64,000 nucleotides of DNA from Todiramphus chloris collaris (Eukaryota; Chordata; Aves; Coraciiformes; Alcedinidae): positions 10,440,641 through 10,504,640 of the forward strand of contig JANVCC010000130.1 in the NCBI GenBank assembly GCA_025345505.1, given 5' to 3'. The position numbers and the translations under genes are program-made. How positions within the stretch are numbered: the first letter of the stretch is position 1; each line of letters opens with the position of its first letter. Below the pieces are notes generated by a model. That model made no database searches and was not told the origin of the DNA. It was given only the letters and a program-made list of their open reading frames with translations. Below, in pieces: positions 1 to 12,800 of this stretch.

Positions 1-436
1 CAGGATTTGAATTGCTTCTTTACTGTATAGGATATATTTCAGCCTTTCTAAGTATACTCAACCATTACAAAATATATGTATTGTCTTTTCTTAATCTTTA
101 AAAATGAGAATATATCTCAACACATTGTAAATTAATTTTAAATGGGCAAAATATAATATTTTGCAATCCTTTAAAAACCAGGCTTTTGTTTCTTGTTTTG
201 TCTGCGTGTAAATATTTCCTACAAAATCTCTCACAAAGGTGTATGTTATCAATCACTATATAATAAAGAAGAGTTTATCATCTCAAGTTCAAGATATATA
301 TTTTATTTTGTATTGGTTAACTGACAAAAGTTGTCCCAGGGACCTACAGTTTTATCACTTACAATGCAATAACTACAGCCATTTGTACATTTAAGTTGCT
401 TTGTTTCTAGTTCTCTTACATGTCCAACACTTAAAT

Positions 437-442
437 TTTATT
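437..442 (-). promoter_or_regulatory. Candidate polyadenylation signal AATAAA
   Basis: A canonical AATAAA lies on the minus strand in an AT-rich context about 2.7 kb after the BICD1 stop codon. A second copy sits at 307-302 and a proximal one at 2238-2233. Any of them could set the end of the long-isoform mRNA. Confidence 0.35.
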
Positions 443-1313
443 ACATATAAAAAAAAGGTTAATTGAAAACTTAAAAATGAAGAATTTAAACCTTAAGAGA
501 ATAAAAAATTTAATAAACCCATCTATTTCTATAAAACAGGCCCACAACTTCTATACCACTGTATGCTGTTTTGTAACTCTTACTCCACACGAACATAGCA
601 GTACACTGTTTCAATTTCCCAAAGTTGCTCTGGAAATCACAACTGGAAACTAGTAAGTTTCTAAACAACGGTTCCGATAGAATATTTCTGTTCCAATAAA
701 TTCTTATCTGTATAAAAAGGAAATGTATCACTGATTTTGTGTTTTAATTTAAATTCAGGGAAAAAGCATTTGCTTTGGATATGAAAATAGGGAAAACTAT
801 TCCAAGTGCAGCCTGCAGTAACTGTATTCAAAGTGCAATAAAATTCTTTTTAACAATATACAGTAGCTGTTATTGTTGGACACAGACGTGGCCACTGTAT
901 GATATTCATACACCAGTCTCACAAGGTCAGGAATTCTGAGATGTTTTTTGAAGGCAGCATTTGCCTCAGACAAAATGTTGTTTTTTAAAAATAAAAATCA
1001 AAATAGCAGCTAATCTCAGTGTCAGACATTATGATAGACCTAAACAAGGTTTCACTTGACTTTTCTATGACACGACAACACATAGGTTAAGTATGATACT
1101 CAATAGCAATGTAAATGTCTATGAGAAGAATCACGTGGACTGCAGAGAAAATGAAGCTGAAACACTGTTGAGTGTTGTCTGTTTGATCTGATCAGAACTG
1201 GATATCAGTTTGTTCCTGTTTTCTCCACATCTGACTCTGAATGTTTTGTTACAATAGCTCAGCTGCTTTGCCAAGTTTACACGACATATATTGGTGATGA
1301 CATAGAGTATTTC

Positions 1314-1321
1314 TATTTACA
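1314..1321 (-). promoter_or_regulatory. Pumilio-type element TGTAAATA in BICD1 3' UTR
   Basis: The 8-base TGTANATA consensus bound by PUM proteins is present on the transcript strand, about 1.85 kb after the stop codon. The match is exact, but such a site is expected by chance every few tens of kilobases, and more often in AT-rich DNA. Confidence 0.3.
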
Positions 1322-3169
1322 GCACCTTCATTACCGGTACTATGGTAATAATGATTTGTTAGGCACACTGAGTGGTCACCAATTCTTTCCTCTGCTGATG
1401 TTTTGTGTATCGTAACATTTGGTAAGTACTGTTACTAACAGAAGACTGACTTAATTTTCTCAGATTCAGGCAGAATACGAAAGAATTATTCCAACTACAC
1501 TTGTGGCAATTTTCTTTTTCCCCATCTGCTCTGTACCTTAGGCTATACTGTGTTTCCTGCTTGTAGGTCATATGTAAGCTGCAGACAAGGAATAAAGACA
1601 TGTGGAAATATCTAAGCCTTTCTTCTGTAAATAAATTAAGGCCACCTGACAAGGCAAGGAGTCTCCTAGTTACCCATAAGTAGGCAGGTAACAGTACTGC
1701 AGACTTCTTTTTTTCTAGCTAATGACCAGACAAGAAGCCCATAGATGCTGAACCATGACCCCCCCACTTAGACACTTGCTTTGCTGTCAGGTACTGTGCA
1801 AAATAAATTCCTCTGTCCTTGATTTTGTTCTGAAACTCACTTCTTTTTAAGAAAAAAAACCCAAAACCAAAACCAAACAAAACAAACCAGACTTACTCAG
1901 CTTTTATGGGAAAGAATCTTTAACTAGCAACACTGTGCCCTGTTGCAATAGAGTCTGTGTAGCATAGATCACCTGAGTATTTGTCATAAACTGACATGAG
2001 CTAAGGTTCTGTGTCTGTTGGTTTTTGGCAAGGAAAAAATGCACTACAGTAGAGTTCTACTAACTTTGATCCACACCATTAACCCTACCTGCATGAGTTC
2101 TTTCACCACAGAATACTTCACACGAAATGCAACGACTTCAGCATTCATATCAGCCTTTCACAGTAAGGCCTTGAGCTAAGATCCTGAATATGGGAGTGGG
2201 AGGAAAGAATGTTTTTAATTAGCACACAGCATTTTATTTGTTTTAGATTTTCTTTCTCAGATACCAAATAGAAATTAACCCCCAAAAAACAGCACCAATT
2301 CATCTACTTGTCTGAAATGCAAAAAATATAATTACAATGCAAGCAAACAACTGAAAACAAATCAATACATCATCCTTTCATCTCCTTCTTAGGCTTAATA
2401 ATTATCTTGCAGTGAAGAGCTAGAACAAAATCAGAAGCTAGTGTAATAGGAATTAAAAAAAACAAAACAAAACAAGTGCATAAACAATATCAGTGCAGCA
2501 GCAAAATATACAGTCACTGTTAACATTCCAACTCAACCCATTTCCAACATTTTTGTGCAATAAAAGTTGGCCATATTCTGGCCAATGCAACAAGCCTCTT
2601 TTTAATATTAATGGTCATTCTTCACTTAAGCTATTTCTGCTTGTTTTTAAAAAATAAAATTAATTAAATATAACTCTCACCAAAAAAAAGTCTCTATTTT
2701 TTTAAACACAAAATTCTGGTGCAAATACAGTAAGAAATAAATATCACACTCTTAATGACAAAAGAAAATTTGAACTTGTTCCTATGGCTGAACTTAGAGG
2801 ATGTGAGGGTAAGATTTTTGTAACATACTTTTTTAAATATTGGCTTAAGTCTCTCACAATTTCAGAGGTAAAGCCAAGCAGCTGGGAAGAACATTTTTGT
2901 CAAGACGTTAAATTTCACTACACTTTAGTTTTGATAGCAAAGTTTGAGTACAATCAGAGGAACCATAAAAAGTCTTCTTGATAGGTTGGGCTCTGTGCTT
3001 TGTGTTGTTCTTCTCAACCTTCCCTCAGTTGCCAGAGCAGGGGATATGAATCCAGACTTGCCAATGCAGCAACAAGGCAGGATTGTCTACCCGCTTGCTG
3101 GGAACAACCCCAAACTTTGCTGCATGAACTCCACTCTGTTTGCATTTTCTCTGACGTTGCATATGAAGA

Positions 3170-3257
3170 TTAGGGGTAAGGAGGAGGCTTAGAGAGACAG
3201 TTGAGAGGGGCACACTGAGAGCTGGAATGTGGCTGCTCTTCTGGAAGAGCATTAGGA
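3170..3257 (-). CDS. BICD1: BICD1 exon 10, coding part (C-terminus of long isoform)
   Basis: The 88 coding bases start with one base completing the Ser codon from exon 9, read PNALPEEQPHSSSQCAPLNC, then LSKPPPYP, and end with TAA at 3172-3170. Mammalian BICD1 ends with a very similar ALPEEQPHSSSQCAPL.CLSKPP.P sequence. The acceptor is a long pyrimidine tract ending TTTTCAG|TCC. The exon continues as 3' UTR towards lower coordinates. The other minus-strand frame through the same bases is also open (3257 to 3025), which matters if exon 9 is skipped. Confidence 0.95.
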
Positions 3258-6200
3258 CTGAAAATTAAAAAGAAAAGAGAAAAAGTGCTTAACATACATG
3301 GAAAACTTTACACGGACGTAAATACTGTAGGGGTGGAAACAAACTTTAAAAGTGGATGGAACACCATCTCTAAATCTGTATCCTCAGGTACACAGTATGC
3401 ATAAAGAAAATCCTTAACAGTATGCATAAAGAAAATCCTTATTGTGCACACATTCAGTGACACCTGGATGCATACATGAAGTGGCACAGGTATGCCGCTT
3501 GCTAATTCATGTACACAATTGCTGTTTGCATGATCTGATGAAAAATGCTGCGTGGAGAAATAAATGCATGTGTCAAACGGGGGAGCAAAGCTGAAGGATA
3601 AAATACAGGTGCCATCTTTATGTGACCATTAAAGATTTTCTATATGCAACTGATGAACTGTTTGAAATGAAGGACAGCGCCAGTCTGGAAATCAGGTTTA
3701 ATCACTTTGTGAAGACATGATCTCTTATTGAATGTAACCTATTTACTGTGCATTTGTACAAATGTTGTGTAGCCTTCCTCATCTGGTAACATGTAAGTAT
3801 TACATACTTTGTGATTAACACTTCCAAAGGGAGAGGTTTTTTGTGTTACTTTGTGTTACTTTGGTTTTGTGCTGTTTGAATCCTCTTCAATTCTGTCATA
3901 TACTTTTTTTCATTTGCCTGTTTTTCATGTACTATTTGTCTGATAAGAAAATTTACCCTTTAAGCCTATATATGTGCATTTATAGTATGCACGTTCATGT
4001 AGCATAGAGAAGTCTGAACCAGCTTTCAGCAAACCAGATGGGACTGCAGTAGCAGCACAAAGATAAGGGGCAGTTAACACAAACGTACCCCACTTCTTGG
4101 TGCTGAGTTCCAGGGTGATCCTGCTATAAAAGCTTTGGATAATCAGGTTTGCCTATTTAAAGTCATTTCAGAGGTCTACACTACACTGCAGTAGGCAATG
4201 TGGACACAGCTTAAGGAAGCGCTTTATGATCCTCAGCCTTGTCCAGTTTTAAAAGGGTGAACTTCAGCTCGTCTTGCTGATTTCAAGCTAAGTGACAGCC
4301 ACTAAACTTTCAAGGAAAGCACGTGGCAAAACACGATGACAAAGTAGAATGCAAGTAAGTGCAATTTATAAAAGAAAAAAAAAACAAAACCAAAACAACC
4401 AACCCGAAAAACAAACCACCAAACAAAAACCCAGTTCTTCAATGTGTTTTGGAAGAGATTTTTTCACAGCATTTCAAATGTTCTAGTTTTGAAGTTATTT
4501 CAAGTTGAATCGTGTGATATATGATGAAGGACAATCATTTATGTCCTGGTCTTCGAAAAAATTTGCCTTCTTTAGAAATCATGTTGTTACACATTATCTC
4601 TGCAGCACAGACTATTGGAGTGTTGGCTGAAGGAAGTCTATTGCTGGAAATGAATCAATTTGAAATGCCAGAGGTATTTGAAAATCTACCACTGGAAATT
4701 GAAAATGTCTGTAGTTCCACATATAGCATTTACTTAGGGAAACAAAGAAATGACACTGCACTTGCTTTAAGACAGAAACAAGTGTGCACCACCACCATTA
4801 AAGTAGATGGCAATGCCCACATTGTCAAATCAGAAAAACCTAGGAAACTGACCACACATATATATAGGTATTTCAGCAGAAGCTACAGTCCTTGCATCTC
4901 TGAGCTTATTTGAAAATCATAGATATGCATGTCTTAAGTTAGATGCTATTTCACATTAATGCTCCTGAAGATGAGTTTCCTGATTGCAAAATGGCTGGTG
5001 AGAGTGGGTTATAGAAGCTCAGGATCTGACAAGCTTTGTTTTGTGCTCAGATGAGTAGGTCAGTCTCAAAGTAGTTTATGTTATGGACTATGGCTCCTCA
5101 GTTTACATACAGATGTAGTCTAACCCTAAGCACCTAGGTATAAGTATTTAATCTAAAGTATCTTCTTGAAGCTTGGTACTTGGACTTGTTTAATAAATGC
5201 TCTGAGAAGACACCAAACCTGTCTTCTTGAAGTAATTCTTTCCATGTCAGTAACTATCCTTTCTTTCTGCCATATTCTGCCACATACAGATGCAGATACA
5301 GTATCCTAAGAGGGTTCTGAGTGAAATCATTGCCTAATGTACTCAAATGAGTCTGTCAGGAGTGACTGCAAATGGACACAAAAGGTCTCCATTTACTGTC
5401 AAACTTACCCACTCCTGGCTTCAGCACCTCCTAAGTTTTCAACATCAGCTTAGGAAGAGCTCTAGTCTATGAACTTTAGACTTGTGGAAGACAAACAAGG
5501 TGGTCATATTACCCAGCAAAGACTACCTTACTTTCCTGCCTTGCTGCCCCATATCTTTTTTCAAAGGACCTCTGTAATTGTCAGAAAGGAACAGAAACTC
5601 AACAGACATTTTCCTTGCTCACTAGCAGAGGTGTGTTTGTCTTTCGGGGCTTCCTTTCCAGCTTTAAAAATAAGCAACACAAGATGTTCATGCTCTGAGG
5701 AAGAGGACTGGTGAGGAAGTGGCCATCGTTAATACTAGTTATATACAGCAATGGTCTGAAAGAGGACCTCTTCGAGAACATAAGATTATCCTCTACACAA
5801 TTATGCACAAGCATAATAATGTTTTGGCATGACCTTCAGTACAGTCAGCCCTGACTGCAAATACTGCAATACAAACTGTCCCAGACAATGCTCAAATTAG
5901 GAAGCATTGTGCTTAGAATTAGATTTGTTTTCTCTGAATGGTAATTCTGCATGGCTTCTCACCCTGAAATACAAACACACTTCTATGTGCAGATGAAATA
6001 CAAAACTTTATCTCACCATTCCCCTTTCAACCAATAATAAATGACAGGGGCATTAAGAAGAGGAAAAAAATTACAAGTTTATCAGCAACAAATATATGTC
6101 TATCACTTGCAGTCCCAATAGATTTGAATCGTTTTCTAAAACTCTACCCTTACAGCATCCTCTCTTCAGAAACACACCAGTTCATTAAAACAAATTACTA

Positions 6201-9200
6201 TAGCAGTATATAAATGAAAATTACATCAGAATTGGCACATGACACATAACATTCAGTGTGCTTTTTATGGCAGTATAGGTGATCATGGCAGCAGGTCCTC
6301 GAGCTGAGCTATTGGGCACATTGACAGTCAAAGGGAGTAGCAGATGACAGCTGAGATTAATAACACAAAGAAATAGAGAGACATGGAAGAACCTGAAGCT
6401 GTTGACTATTAACTGTGAATAAAGAAGAACATTGTTACAGATCCCTTGTGGGATATGTGCAGCTTTTAAAACATTTGGGTTTAATAAACATTTTTGTAAA
6501 CCTCTCTTTAAAGGCTAGTATCATTTGGGGATCTATTCATTCACTTGGTGAATGAAGTCTGTGTCATTTTTTGTGTTAGATTATTGCCTGGTTTTAAGCA
6601 TCTCTTTTTTTTCTGTTGGTACTCAAGATGCTAATCATGTATTTCCAAAATCAATTGGAAAATAGCATACAAAGCCCTTTCATGTTAGTAATTTTTTTTT
6701 TTTTTTTTGACTTAAAGATGCCATTTGCATGCAATATTGTCTGACATTGATTGCAACTGTAACAATGAGCCATGGAAAATAAACAGACCCGTGATATTTT
6801 CAGAATGCAACCATTTTGCATGCAGTAATATTTTACCTAATTTTTAGATTATATCCTCTATTAAATAAGAGAATTATTTATTAAAAATTAATATTAATTT
6901 CATTTACAGTTTCAGGGGGGGTTGAGTTTCTTTTTTCTTTTTAAATAGATAACTTGGGTCTAGAGTTTGGCCTCTGATAATGAAAATGAGGTTTTCGCTG
7001 CATTCAGCAGAAACCTGAACATGATCCAAAGACAGACATGCTCTTTTTAATATTGGATGATGGCAATATTTTAGTCTTGTCCAATATAATCCATCAGACA
7101 AGTAGCTACAGATGCTAGGAAGGGTGAAAATAACCCAGTAATTTTCAAGGTAGGCCTTTGATTGCGTACCTCTTACTCCTGAACCTAGAAACTGAGGCAA
7201 TGCACGGAAGGCAGAGCGAAATATTAACGAACTGTTGCATCAGTTTACTTCAAAAAGTTCTCACAGAACCTCCAGATCAGGTTCCAGTTGAAATATGGAG
7301 ACTTATCAGAAAGACAGATAGATGTAGAGCTAAATAGTTTGACTAGGTGTGTCTTGGAGTTTCATTTGTTTTGAATCTGTTCAGAGCTTAGCCAGTGAGG
7401 TTCACCAAAGTCTATGCACTGGAATCACAAACTGGATTTACTACAAAATCCAGAGTTATTCAAGTCCCACTTAACATTCAGTATAGATAATGGAAAACTA
7501 TCTGTATTTGATGTTTAACACGGATAGATTCACTCTGAACTTTTAGTCAGGCATATTAACTACTTTGAACATGACTGGATATACTGCAGGATGCAGAAAA
7601 CATCCGGGTGAGTTACAAGTCTTAACAAGCTATTGTTTAATCCTGGGTGAAATGTCACTGAGAGGTCACATTAGTACTGCAAGGGTAATGTTAGAGACTT
7701 AAAAAACAAGCATACTTCTCTCAAACTAGGCAATATCAAGGCTGGGCAGAGCTTTAAACTGCCTCATTTGGCATCACCATGTGATTGAAAGCATATGTGC
7801 CATACCAGGAGGGACCGTCAGAGGACAAGGAAGGGCAGTACAAGCTCCTGTCTTCCTCCTCTGCTGGATTTGGAAAATCCGAACTTCAGTAAGGCTAACT
7901 GGTTCTTTAAATGCCTTCAAGTTTTACTTCAGATTTCAATTATTTTAGTTAAAGCACTTGTCAACTTATGCCATCATGCTGACTTGCATTAAATCTGTTG
8001 TTACGCTTCTCTGCTTTATGAGGCTGTGCAGCTAAGTAGCTGAGACAAGCAAGGCAACAGTATTACTACTCAAAAAATAGTGTGTTGCCTTCACTTCACC
8101 AGAAGAGGATCAAGCTAGTGGTAAAAAAACTATGATCATTTGAAAGTCCTGTGGTTCTGCTAAATATACCGTTGTGTGTTGTTTGTGGAATGACTGAACT
8201 GATTTTTAAAAAATATTAACCACATTTTAAATTATCGTTATTGATTTCCACATACCATGGTTTTGATTTGGAAACATGGCAAGAAAGGCCTCTTGAACAA
8301 CACTTCCAGGTCTGGTTGTGGCTAAGAATTTCTTCCTAACTGAGGAAAAATTTAGGGACAAACCAGAAAACCCTGAGACTTGCCTCTGGACCTCATCCCT
8401 TTCTATGGGTTTGTCTGCAGAACAAGGTACTGCTTGCAGACAAATGTATAGCAGATCAGGTAGGTCTTCATTCTGGAAAAAAAATGTTTAAAATTGCAGG
8501 AGCAATTGTTTGTTAACATTTAGAGAGGGACGGTATTAAAGTATATTCTCCACCGGGGGAGTTAATTAAATAGGGTTAAAACAAGACTAAACTTTGATGT
8601 ATTCAAAGCACCTAATGATATACTTAAATTGTTGTAACATCTAAAATACATCAGAAACCACTTGGCAGGGATTTTAAGAATTTTAAATAGAAGTAGTAAC
8701 TTTTTTCAGTGTTCTATAAAATTCCAACCTGAAAACTAGTAAATGGTATTTCTCAGTTACAATGAGCTTCCACCAACTTCTCAGTAAAATGTTTGCAATA
8801 CCCTTACATAGAAAGGAAGTTAATAATACTTCCCCATCCCATGCAATAAGAAAGAGGCACAAAGAAAGCAGCTGCTCCAAGGCCACTGAGAAACCTCATA
8901 GAATTAGTGCTCAGCGGTGCTGCACATGCAGTCTGAAATCTGTACCAGACCCGCTCCCCAAGTGGGCATCGCTGCATGTCCAGTGCTCCATAACTGCATT
9001 GTATATGGGGCTATAGTTCAACTTAGTCACTACAGATCAGGCTAAGGTCTAAAGATAGTGTAGCCTATTTCAAATGAGAATACAAGCATAAGTGAGTATA
9101 TACACAAAATCTAATGTGAACAAATAATGAACACTGTTCTAATCTCTTTTTGCTTTGTTTAGCTTTTGTGCCTTGATTAACTCAACCGCCTCAGAAGTGT

Positions 9201-9712
9201 GATTTAGCCTTTGCACCTTCTATGAGCACGGACACCAGAAGTTCACTATTAACAAGATTAAGAACTGACTGTGGTGGGTTTGAGTTTCCAGGTCAGGGAG
9301 ATCGTTCTGAAAAGTGTTTTCTAAAATCTCAAAAATGCCTTTAAAACACCATCTTAGAAAAGCAGAAGCCTACACCCTTAAATTTAAAACTCCTCTATTT
9401 ATGTAAATTTATATAGCAACAAAATAAAACCATAAGTATTTTGACATCATTGAAAAACTGCATAAAAAGACCAAATGAAGACTGCAAGATCCAACTTGAG
9501 ATTCTTTTCCATATTTTTACATGGATATGTGTGTGTGAATGCTGTGATTCAGGTTTGTACTGTCACCACAGAAACTATCACTGTTCCTCAAGTTATTAAA
9601 ATTTTGCCATTAGCGAAGAAGTGCAGTGAAGAGCTTTTCTATAAGGCACAGGAGGGGAGTTGCAGACATGCATGCAGCTATATGCAAAGAGAAGAGAGTT
9701 AGTTAAGTTTAC
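3258..9712 (-). other. BICD1 intron 9
   Basis: This 6.5-kb intron runs from donor TCAG|GTAAAC to acceptor TTTTCAG|TCC. It is AT-rich and holds a 25-bp tandem duplication near 3393 and an A/C-rich low-complexity tract near 4370-4432. A 130-codon plus-strand frame (4521-4913) has no product I recognise. No exon, RNA gene or clear transposon was seen in the rest. Confidence 0.85.
3393..3440. repeat. 25-bp tandem duplication
   Basis: The unit CAGTATGCATAAAGAAAATC-CTTA(A) occurs twice head to tail, starting at 3393 and 3418, with essentially no difference until the end of the second copy. Confidence 0.95.
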
Positions 9713-9788
9713 CTGACAGTCTGGCAATCTGGCCCCCTGGCTAGTTGTGAGCCGTGTGGCGGTATGGAGGCAGCAGGCTGCTGACAAT
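9713..9788 (-). CDS. BICD1: BICD1 exon 9 (76-bp exon of long-isoform tail)
   Basis: This small exon enters in phase 1 and leaves in phase 2. The acceptor is TTTCTTGTAG|ATT and the donor TCAG|GTAAAC. Joined to the last G of exon 8 it encodes D, then CQQPAASIPPHGSQLARGPD, then CQTVS. Mammalian BICD1 has a CQQPAAS.PP..SQLAG..DC.TVS pattern at the same place. It lies 14.4 kb from exon 8 and 6.5 kb from exon 10. Its length is not a multiple of three, so skipping it would shift the frame in exon 10. Confidence 0.93.
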
Positions 9789-9964
9789 CTACAAGAAACT
9801 GATAAATTAGACATATATACAGAGAGATTACAGAGCAAGGGGTTAGTAACAGTAGTACACAGGCTACGCGTCTGATGGAGAGATTTAGTGAGGAATGTGT
9901 TCCTTATCTGACAGAAACACCTTTTTTTTTTTTTTTTGTCCTGATAGCAATAACATTAGTTAGA

Positions 9965-10036
9965 GAATAACAGAATAATAGAATAGTTTAGGTTGGAAAA
10001 GACCTTTAAGATCACTAAGTCCAACTGTAAACCATG
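9965..10036 (-). mobile_element. CR1 LINE 3' end, short fragment
   Basis: The plus strand reads AACAGAATAATAGAATAG and then the diagnostic GGTTGGAAAAGACCTTTAAG followed by ATCACTAAGTCCAAC. This is the reverse complement of the conserved CR1 3' terminus found throughout bird genomes. Only the terminal 70 or so bases are recognisable, as is usual for 5'-truncated CR1. Confidence 0.8.
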
Positions 10037-12737
10037 TTGCTTTTTTTTTTTTTTCTTTTTCAGAAGAAGCAATGGAGAAATTTTTTTGTCTGTCTTCCCT
10101 TAACATTGGCAAATTTCTGTTTAAACAGACAGCAACAATGGCCTGGACACAGGATCTGAGCTTAAACCTTATACTTCTCAATCTTCTGCTAGTGATGAAG
10201 TAGCTCTGCTTACATCTAATATAAAAAGTGTCAATAAAGCTACCCTAAATTTCTCCAGAGAATTTACATCCATATAACAATTACAGATGCCATCTCATTA
10301 TGGCCTTAAAGAAAAAAACTTGCAAGAAAGTCTTTGCAACTTATAAATAGTGCTTCTGAGATTATTTCTTGTACAGAAAAGGAAGAACTTGACACAGTTG
10401 TTTTTCACTGTTTGGTCTAGATTATTTTATCAATTAGTCACTTGCAAAGCTGTATTCTAGTTCCTAATTTATTAAATAACAGTAAAGCCACATAATCCTT
10501 TGTTGCCGCATTTTTGCTATGACATTTGGAATATGAAGGCAGCTTTAAACTCAATATCTGTGGGACTTCAGGAAAGTAGTTGAATAAGACAACCCTGCAT
10601 TCTAGCTCACTAGTTTCTACCAAGATTTGCAGATCTCAAGATCTGCACATTTTCCCTGCAGTGGACTGTCCTTTCATTCTAATAGCTGTGTGATACAGAT
10701 TGTCAAAGAGAGTCATGAAGATCCTTTCGAACATTAAAATCTATGGGTGAAATTCTGAGCATCTGGAAAGCTAGTGGAGATTATTTTTTGTCTCCAGCAG
10801 GGTTTGCAGACCTATCATCCTCTATGACTGATGAAAATCAACCTGATTCTCAATATGACTCTTCAGTAGAAATGAGTTACTTTCCCCTGAACCCTAAAAA
10901 TGAGACACTCGACTTTCATGTACTTGGAAATAATTTGATTTGGGTTTTTTTTTTTTTTTAATGGTTGCTACTTAAAACTCATCACCAGTAATCATTTCTC
11001 TTTACAATGCATGTTTTCCAAAACCCACTTCCATCCTTTGTCCCAATCAAGTGGAAGAATGTGCAAGTAATCTGCTGTCAAGAGTTTTGAGATGATATCA
11101 GGTACAATGCAGAGCAACACACCTTCCTAGCAACTCTGAGCATCGTATCCAGTATCCTAACACTTCCATTTCATACAAGCCCAAAGTGCTTCTCCCTACT
11201 TACTGTGAAGATATGTGCTGACCTCCAGTGGGTGGAAGCAAATGTACCCAAATCAGTAGTTTCTTCCTGTATTAGCCAAGAGGAGAGTGTTTTGGACTTA
11301 TTTTCAATGCACAGGTATCTACATCAGAAAAACATGCACAGTTAGTGCTGGCACCACTGTGTCAGGAAGCGGAAATGGAATGGGAAAGGATACTGTGCCA
11401 TACTCATTTACCAGAATGGTCACTATAGTCCTCAATACATCTTTTAGCAGAGGAGTGCAAGAGTTTGCAATGTATTTGAGCCATAAGTAGAAGAGTCTGC
11501 CATTTCAGCACAAAGCTCAGTTTAAAGAAAAGGTGCCTGAAGGAACAGAAAGAGCAGGTGAACTGCAGATAAGAAATGATTGTAGAATGAAAAAAATAAA
11601 TGTCATGTCTTATTCTAAGTGAACTGGTTTGCAGAAGTCCAAAGCAAAGTCATCCCTGACAGCGAACAGAATGTAGTAAGTAAGAAAAGGAATACAGAGC
11701 AGAATGCTGTGTGATAAAGAAGTGTGGACAGGCTTCATAAATACAGAAGAAATTGTTCTGACAGGCTTTTCCCGAACAACACAAATGCCTGATTTATGAT
11801 CCTTTCCTAATATCTCAAACATCCTGCAAATATTTTATGATGCCTCTTCATCTGCTGGATTTGGCAGAATGTGTGAATACAGAATCAGATTCTGCAAGCA
11901 CTATGTAATCTGGATAATAACTATTAAATGTGAGCAAACTCCCTCAGCTTCATATGAAACAACAGTTCTACCTGGTGTCAGCAATGCTCATGCAATCTGG
12001 CTCACACATCAGCACGAAATCTAGTGATCTACATGACTGAAAATGGCTGAATTGTTCTCCTACATCCTCCAGGAGTGAAGTTTTTGTGAATTATGCTAGG
12101 AAAGAGTTAAGCAGAATGCATATGGCTTACATAGAGGCATTTCAAATTCAAAGGAGCTCTTCTCTACTTATGTCCAAGTAACTGTGCCAGAGCTAACTTT
12201 ATTCCTTCTATATTTAATCCTTCTAAGTATCTTGGAGGATTTATAATGCTATTCTCTAATGTCATGAATATCATAAAATGAGTTTGTGTTACATTGTGTT
12301 TAAAGGTGAAAACTAGCAGACATCCTTTCCACTAAGGAAATCCTGCTTTTATCAAGTAAATATTTGTTTCTTTCAAAAATACTCTGCTGAAGGTTAAAAG
12401 TTTCAAAGATATCTTTATTGATTCTGTGGCCAATGTCAGGCACCATAAAGACAAGGTAAGAAAGACATGCTGTCTTTTACTAAGAAAAAATAAAGAACAA
12501 AAAAACAAACCCTAAAAAATTGAGTTGGAAGAAGCCTCTTCTCAGGATTTTTCAAATCTCAGGGAGCGTTAGTCAAGCTACAGAGTGAAAGGACAGCTTG
12601 TCATTTGTGTACAAGACACTTAGGGAACAGACACAGATTATACTTTTTGGTCTGTCTTCTGAGACCACCCCCAACAAAATGATAAAGTCATTAAATATAG
12701 GCTATCTTATTTCTCCATCATCTCCAGTTGCTGTGAG

Positions 12738-12800
12738 GAAATAAACTGCTGGGGCAGGGGGTGGGCTGGCTGATCTCTTGAGTCCTTTTACAATTCTATG
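12738..12800 (+). mobile_element. Possible CR1 3' remnant
   Basis: The order GCAGGGGGTGGGCTGGCTGA, TCTCTTGAGTCCTTTTACAA, TTCTATG resembles a worn CR1 terminus (gca-ggggg-ttggac-ttgatgatct...ccttccaa...attctatg). The match is short and diverged. Confidence 0.4.

Larger units (their letters stand above)
1..3169 (-). other. BICD1: BICD1 3' UTR (probable; end not fixed)
   Basis: Directly after the exon 10 stop the minus strand is AT-rich, without further coding exons. It contains several AATAAA signals (at 2238-2233, 442-437 and 307-302), ATTAAA at 514-509 and at least one Pumilio-type TGTAAATA (1321-1314). This is what a long vertebrate 3' UTR looks like, and mammalian BICD1 is known to have a long one. 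The true cleavage site cannot be told from sequence, and the UTR may run past position 1. Minus-strand open frames here (for example 1359-1652) show no recognisable product. Confidence 0.6.

Noticed and set aside
8270-8440. Possible CR1 fragment (AAGAATTTCTTCCTAAC block)
   Set aside because: Only one short block matches, and flanking order does not follow CR1.
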